A stretch of 64,000 nucleotides of DNA from JABWBD01 sp040768665 (GTDB lineage: Bacteria > Planctomycetota > Planctomycetia > Pirellulales > Thermoguttaceae): contig JAXGMN010000010.1 of assembly GCA_040768665.1 (NCBI GenBank), forward strand, positions 186,001 through 250,000. The letters are read 5' to 3'. Made by a program: the position numbers and the translations under genes. The notes below the pieces were generated by a model. That model ran no database searches. It was not told the DNA's origin and saw only the letters and a list, made by a program, of their open reading frames with translations. Positions 62,792-64,000 of the stretch are shown here, one piece after another. Positions within the stretch are counted from its first letter, which is position 1, and every line of letters starts with the position of its first letter.

Positions 62792-63853
62792 CTACCCCGG
62801 AATGAAGTTCGCTTCCGGCGTCAAACCTTCACAAAAACGGGCGAGCAGGTCGGCGGCCAGATCGATGTCGTCCAGGGAAATCATCTCCACGGGACTGTGC
62901 ATGTAGCGGTTCGGGATGCTCACCAGGCCCGTCGCCACCCCGGCTCGGCTCACCTGGATCGAATTCGCGTCGGTGCCGGTGGCCTTGCCGGCGGCGGCCA
63001 ACTGGTAACGGATTTCGTTGTCGACCGCCGCATCGATCAGGCGTTCGACCACTTTGGGGTTCATGTTCGGCCCGCGGTAGATCACCGGACCGCCGCCAAG
63101 GTTGACGTCGCCCTCCTGTTTCTTGTCGACCGTGGGGCAGTCGGTCGCATGGGTGACGTCGACGGCAATGCCCACCTGCGGATCGATACCGAATGCACTG
63201 GTCCGCGCACCACGAAGGCCCACCTCTTCCTGGACGGTCGAAACCGCGTATACCGAACAACTCAGTTTGCCCCGGTCGATCCGCCGCAACGCTTCCATCA
63301 CGACCCACACACCGCATTTGTCGTCCATCGCAGGCGAAGCGGCGCGCCGGTTCTGCAGTTCCCGGAAAGCGAGTTCCACCGTCACCGGATCTCCCACGCG
63401 GACGAGTTTTTCCGCCTCCTCCTTGTTCGCGGCGCCGATATCGAGCCAGAGGTCCTTGAGCTTCGGCACCTGCTTGCGTTCTTCGTCGGTCAGCAGGTGA
63501 ATCGGTTTTCGTGCAATGACGCCAAAAACCGGCCCCCCGGCCGTCCAGACGCTCATACGCTGTCCAATAAGAACCTGGGGGTCCCACCCGCCGATCGCCT
63601 GCACATAAACGAACCCGTCGCTATCGACATGTCCCACAATCAGTCCGATTTGGTCGCAGTGCCCCGCCAGCATAACACGCAGCGGGGCCCCCGGGTTCTT
63701 GACGGCCATCACATTCCCATGGACATCCGTCTTCACATCGTCGGCAAACGGGGACACATAGGAGCGAACGGCGTCCTGCAGAGGGGACTCGTACCCGGAG
63801 GGGCTGGGCGTTTCCAGAATTTGTTTGAAAAAAGCCAGCGAGGCCGGTTCCAT
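62792..63853 (-). CDS. M42 family metallo-aminopeptidase
   Basis: A 353-residue cytoplasmic dinuclear zinc or cobalt aminopeptidase (glutamyl aminopeptidase / FrvX / TET type). Ligands are visible in order: LAGHCDQIGLIV (His), SPAMDDKCGVW (Asp), TVQEEVGLRG (Glu pair), AVDVTHATD (Asp) and NRYMHSPVEMI (His). Such enzymes form dodecamers and clear peptides from protein turnover. AAGGA lies before the ATG at 63853; the longer frame to 63907 is rejected. The last 147 bp of the window upstream contain no recognisable feature. Confidence 0.94.
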   Translation of the reverse strand: MEPASLAFFKQILETPSPSGYESPLQDAVRSYVSPFADDVKTDVHGNVMAVKNPGAPLRVMLAGHCDQIGLIVGHVDSDGFVYVQAIGGWDPQVLIGQRMSVWTAGGPVFGVIARKPIHLLTDEERKQVPKLKDLWLDIGAANKEEAEKLVRVGDPVTVELAFRELQNRRAASPAMDDKCGVWVVMEALRRIDRGKLSCSVYAVSTVQEEVGLRGARTSAFGIDPQVGIAVDVTHATDCPTVDKKQEGDVNLGGGPVIYRGPNMNPKVVERLIDAAVDNEIRYQLAAAGKATGTDANSIQVSRAGVATGLVSIPNRYMHSPVEMISLDDIDLAADLLARFCEGLTPEANFIPG

Positions 63854-64000
63854 AAGGCTTCCTTGTTGGTGGGATCTCTTAAGGTGCGCTAAACGGGTTC
63901 TCGGCACGCAAGATGCGGCTGGACTGTGCAGGCCTGGCCCGATGAAACAATGGGGGCAGACACCACAAGTAAGTGGGTTGCTTACGCGAACATACCAGGC

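Overview
The window is high-GC bacterial DNA and looks like a chromosomal segment of a planctomycete, probably of the Pirellulales type. This is inferred from gene content, not from a phylogenetic marker. The pointers are two adjacent secreted sulfatases, a very large secreted protein with discoidin, beta-propeller and c-heme motifs resembling hydrazine synthase alpha subunits, Gfo/Idh/MocA and sugar isomerase genes, a ThuA protein, small zinc-ribbon proteins, a BamA with a long Pro-rich insertion, and a bacterial fae-mtdB pair for tetrahydromethanopterin-linked C1 metabolism. I see no rRNA, tRNA, CRISPR array, phage genes or transposase.

Layout. 0-6 kb: 3'-truncated cysS and ispF, a B12-binding radical SAM protein, a two-component pair and a small zinc-ribbon protein. 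6-16 kb: the HzsA-like protein, two small or secreted proteins of unknown role, a DegT/DnrJ aminotransferase and a Tat-exported double metallo-beta-lactamase protein. 16-22.6 kb: two sulfatases, a LapA-like membrane protein, a YdjY-like lipoprotein, an MFS nucleoside-type permease and a Uma2 endonuclease-fold protein. 22.9-26.6 kb: a tight three-gene unit of two unusual GTPases and a zinc-ribbon membrane protein. 26.6-33.3 kb: ThuA, an ACP-phosphodiesterase-like protein, a frameshifted Uma2 gene, and a carbohydrate-type cluster (oxidoreductase, isomerase, cupin) interrupted by a four-helix-bundle gene flanked by inverted heptamer arrays. 33.5-38.6 kb: GT-C type membrane protein, UbiA-type prenyltransferase, methyltransferase and S41 protease. 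38.8-43.7 kb: an overlapping MoxR AAA ATPase - DUF5682 - VWA operon whose VWA gene has a duplicated, frameshifted 5' end. 44-52 kb: a secreted thioredoxin-fold protein, amtB-glnB for ammonium uptake, cobalamin adenosyltransferase, an LptF/G permease and a HEAT-repeat protein. 52-64 kb: glutamate dehydrogenase, an RlmI-like methyltransferase, fae-mtdB, BamA, a small membrane protein, argG and an M42 aminopeptidase.

The most striking non-coding feature is the density of dispersed palindromic elements between genes. At least eight families are visible, several with 2-4 copies in 64 kb. Many share GGGGACAGG on one arm and GTCCCC on the other, as expected of REP/MITE-like elements moved in trans. 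One copy supplies the last codons and stop of a gene; another lies between 13-bp direct repeats.

Functional links: amtB, glnB and gdh form a nitrogen-assimilation set; fae and mtdB carry out successive steps of formaldehyde oxidation; the cobalamin adenosyltransferase fits a cobalamin-using organism, as does the B12-binding radical SAM protein; sulfatases, MFS permease, ThuA, oxidoreductase, isomerase and cupin fit a polysaccharide-degrading heterotroph. The MoxR-DUF5682-VWA operon and the GTPase pair are the least understood multi-gene units.
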